DNA from: an uncultured Prevotellaceae bacterium | GTDB lineage: Bacteria; Bacteroidota; Bacteroidia; Bacteroidales; Bacteroidaceae | Reading direction: 5' to 3' | DNA length: 6,915 nt | NCBI GenBank assembly: GCA_947306605.1 | Contig: CAMZHB010000092.1 | Coordinates: forward strand, 1-6,915 | Part shown: piece by piece, positions 6,474 through 6,915 of the stretch | How the letters are laid out: every line of letters begins with the position of its first letter | Position numbering within the stretch: the stretch's first letter is position 1 | The notes under the pieces: generated by a model | Seen by the model: only the letters and a program-made list of their open reading frames with translations | Told to the model about the DNA's origin: nothing | The model's database searches: none | Made by a program: the position numbers and the translations under genes

Positions 6474-6484
6474 GAATCACGATG

Positions 6485-6515
6485 CAAAGTTACGGCGGTT
6501 CTTCAGATGTCACAA
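6485..6515 (-). promoter_or_regulatory. metY-cysK promoter (-33 TTG, -7 TAACTTTG)
   Basis: On the minus strand TTG (6513-6515) is followed after 20 bases by TAACTTTG (6485-6492), matching both parts of the Bacteroidota primary sigma factor consensus at normal spacing. The transcript would start near 6479, giving metY a leader of about 50 bases. This is the best-formed promoter in the window. Confidence 0.7.
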
Positions 6516-6769
6516 TACCATTCGCGCGGCATTCTTCATCGCACAAATGTGGTATTTTGTTATCTCTCCCCTTTCGCTTGGCCTTTTGACACGGTGTCTT
6601 GCCCCTGTTAGACAACTCTCATGTATTGGTTTACGAAAACGAATATTGTTTCAGAAATGATTTTTTGTACCCCGACAATGTGTGTTCCCGAAGCCATGTC
6701 TGAAAGGGTACATGGAAAGAAAAATAAAAAAACATTCCCTTCCGGTCTATCTCTCTCAAGTTTTTTCGC
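6516..6769. other. Intergenic region with no supported gene
   Basis: This stretch lies between the divergent metY and tRNA-Ser promoters. Short open frames exist on both strands (about 65-70 codons) but none resembles a protein or has start context worth trusting. Two short overlapping inverted repeats are present: GTACCC (6667-6672) with GGGTAC (6706-6711), and CCATGT (6694-6699) with ACATGG (6710-6715). An A-rich run follows at 6716-6732. I see no RNA gene, insertion sequence or direct repeat. Confidence 0.6.
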
Positions 6770-6777
6770 TAACTTTG
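6770..6777 (+). promoter_or_regulatory. Bacteroidota -7 promoter element for tRNA-Ser
   Basis: TAACTTTG matches the -7 consensus exactly and is followed by CACC. It ends 16 bases before the mature tRNA, which would leave a 5' leader of roughly 10 bases for RNase P to remove. No clear -33 TTG is present at 19-21 bases upstream; the region is pyrimidine-rich. Confidence 0.6.
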
Positions 6778-6793
6778 CACCCGAAATTTTCAA

Positions 6794-6881
6794 GGAGAGG
6801 TGCTCGAGTGGTTGAAGAGGCACGCCTGGAAAGCGTGTAACCGGCGAAACCGGTTCGCAGGTTCGAATCCTGTTCTCTCCG
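6794..6881 (+). tRNA. tRNA-Ser, anticodon GGA
   Basis: This is a class II tRNA of 88 bases that decodes UCC and UCU. The acceptor stem is GGAGAGG (6794-6800) with TCTCTCC (6874-6880), one G-T wobble, and a G discriminator at 6881. The D stem is CTC/GAG. The anticodon stem is CACGC (6821-6825) with GCGTG (6833-6837), loop CTGGAAA, anticodon GGA at 6828-6830. The long variable arm has an ACCGG/CCGGT stem, which marks tRNA-Ser. The T arm is GCAGG-TTCGAAT-CCTGT (6857-6873). The next bases are CAA, so the CCA end is not encoded and must be added after transcription. Confidence 0.97.
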
Positions 6882-6915
6882 CAATGGTATCGCTATAGTA
6901 AACTGATGTTCAGTA

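Noticed and set aside
6427..6480. SAM riboswitch in the metY leader
   Set aside because: I could not match the leader to the conserved cores of known SAM aptamers by eye; only a simple bulged hairpin is supported, so no riboswitch is called.
6457..6823. Three short open frames (64-71 codons) on both strands in the metY to tRNA gap
   Set aside because: They overlap promoter elements or the tRNA, have no start context and no recognisable domain, and contradict each other by overlapping on opposite strands.
1..6915. CRISPR array, insertion sequence, prophage, toxin-antitoxin or defence system
   Set aside because: There are no regularly spaced repeats, transposase or integrase genes, or small paired genes; all large frames are assigned to ordinary metabolic, transport or regulatory families.

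Overview
The window looks like chromosomal DNA from a Bacteroidales bacterium (Bacteroidota). Three lines of evidence support this. Bacteroidota-type promoter octamers (TAnnTTTG) sit upstream of four transcription units. Most genes have A/T-rich leaders without a Shine-Dalgarno sequence. The protein set is also typical: a menaquinone pathway MenA, a MATE efflux pump, a BASS transporter, O-acetylhomoserine sulfhydrylase, and a type II tRNA-Ser without an encoded CCA. Genus cannot be settled from the sequence alone.

Layout. Positions 1-2502 (+) hold a tightly packed run: a MATE efflux transporter missing its N-terminus at the window edge, a YfcE-type metallophosphoesterase joined to it by an ATGA overlap, and menA 4 bases further on. 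menA runs 30 bp into the tail of a convergent gene on the minus strand for a bile acid:sodium symporter family (BASS) transporter (2473-3318). That transporter has its own promoter-like octamer and a perfect dyad upstream. A hairpin separates it from a NarL/LuxR-type response regulator (3457-4098, -). Upstream of the regulator, on the same strand, lie cysK (4150-5097) and metY (5134-6426), 36 bases apart and probably one transcript from a promoter at 6485-6515. The intergenic region 6427-6793 holds no convincing gene. It ends in a promoter octamer and tRNA-Ser(GGA) at 6794-6881 on the plus strand.

How the genes work together. metY and cysK are the two sulfide-fixing PLP enzymes, making homocysteine from O-acetylhomoserine and cysteine from O-acetylserine, so the minus-strand operon is a sulfide assimilation unit. 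The response regulator just downstream has no histidine kinase in view and may be co-transcribed with it, although it also has its own promoter-like octamer abutting its start codon. The plus-strand run is a housekeeping group (efflux, a phosphoesterase, menaquinone synthesis) with no obvious shared pathway.

I found no CRISPR array, transposase, phage gene, toxin-antitoxin pair or other unmistakably new system. The points most worth a second look are regulatory (a possible leaderless response regulator transcript, a dyad in the BASS promoter, a hairpin in the metY leader) and architectural (a BASS protein that appears to lack the first membrane helix of the bacterial crystal-structure homologues).
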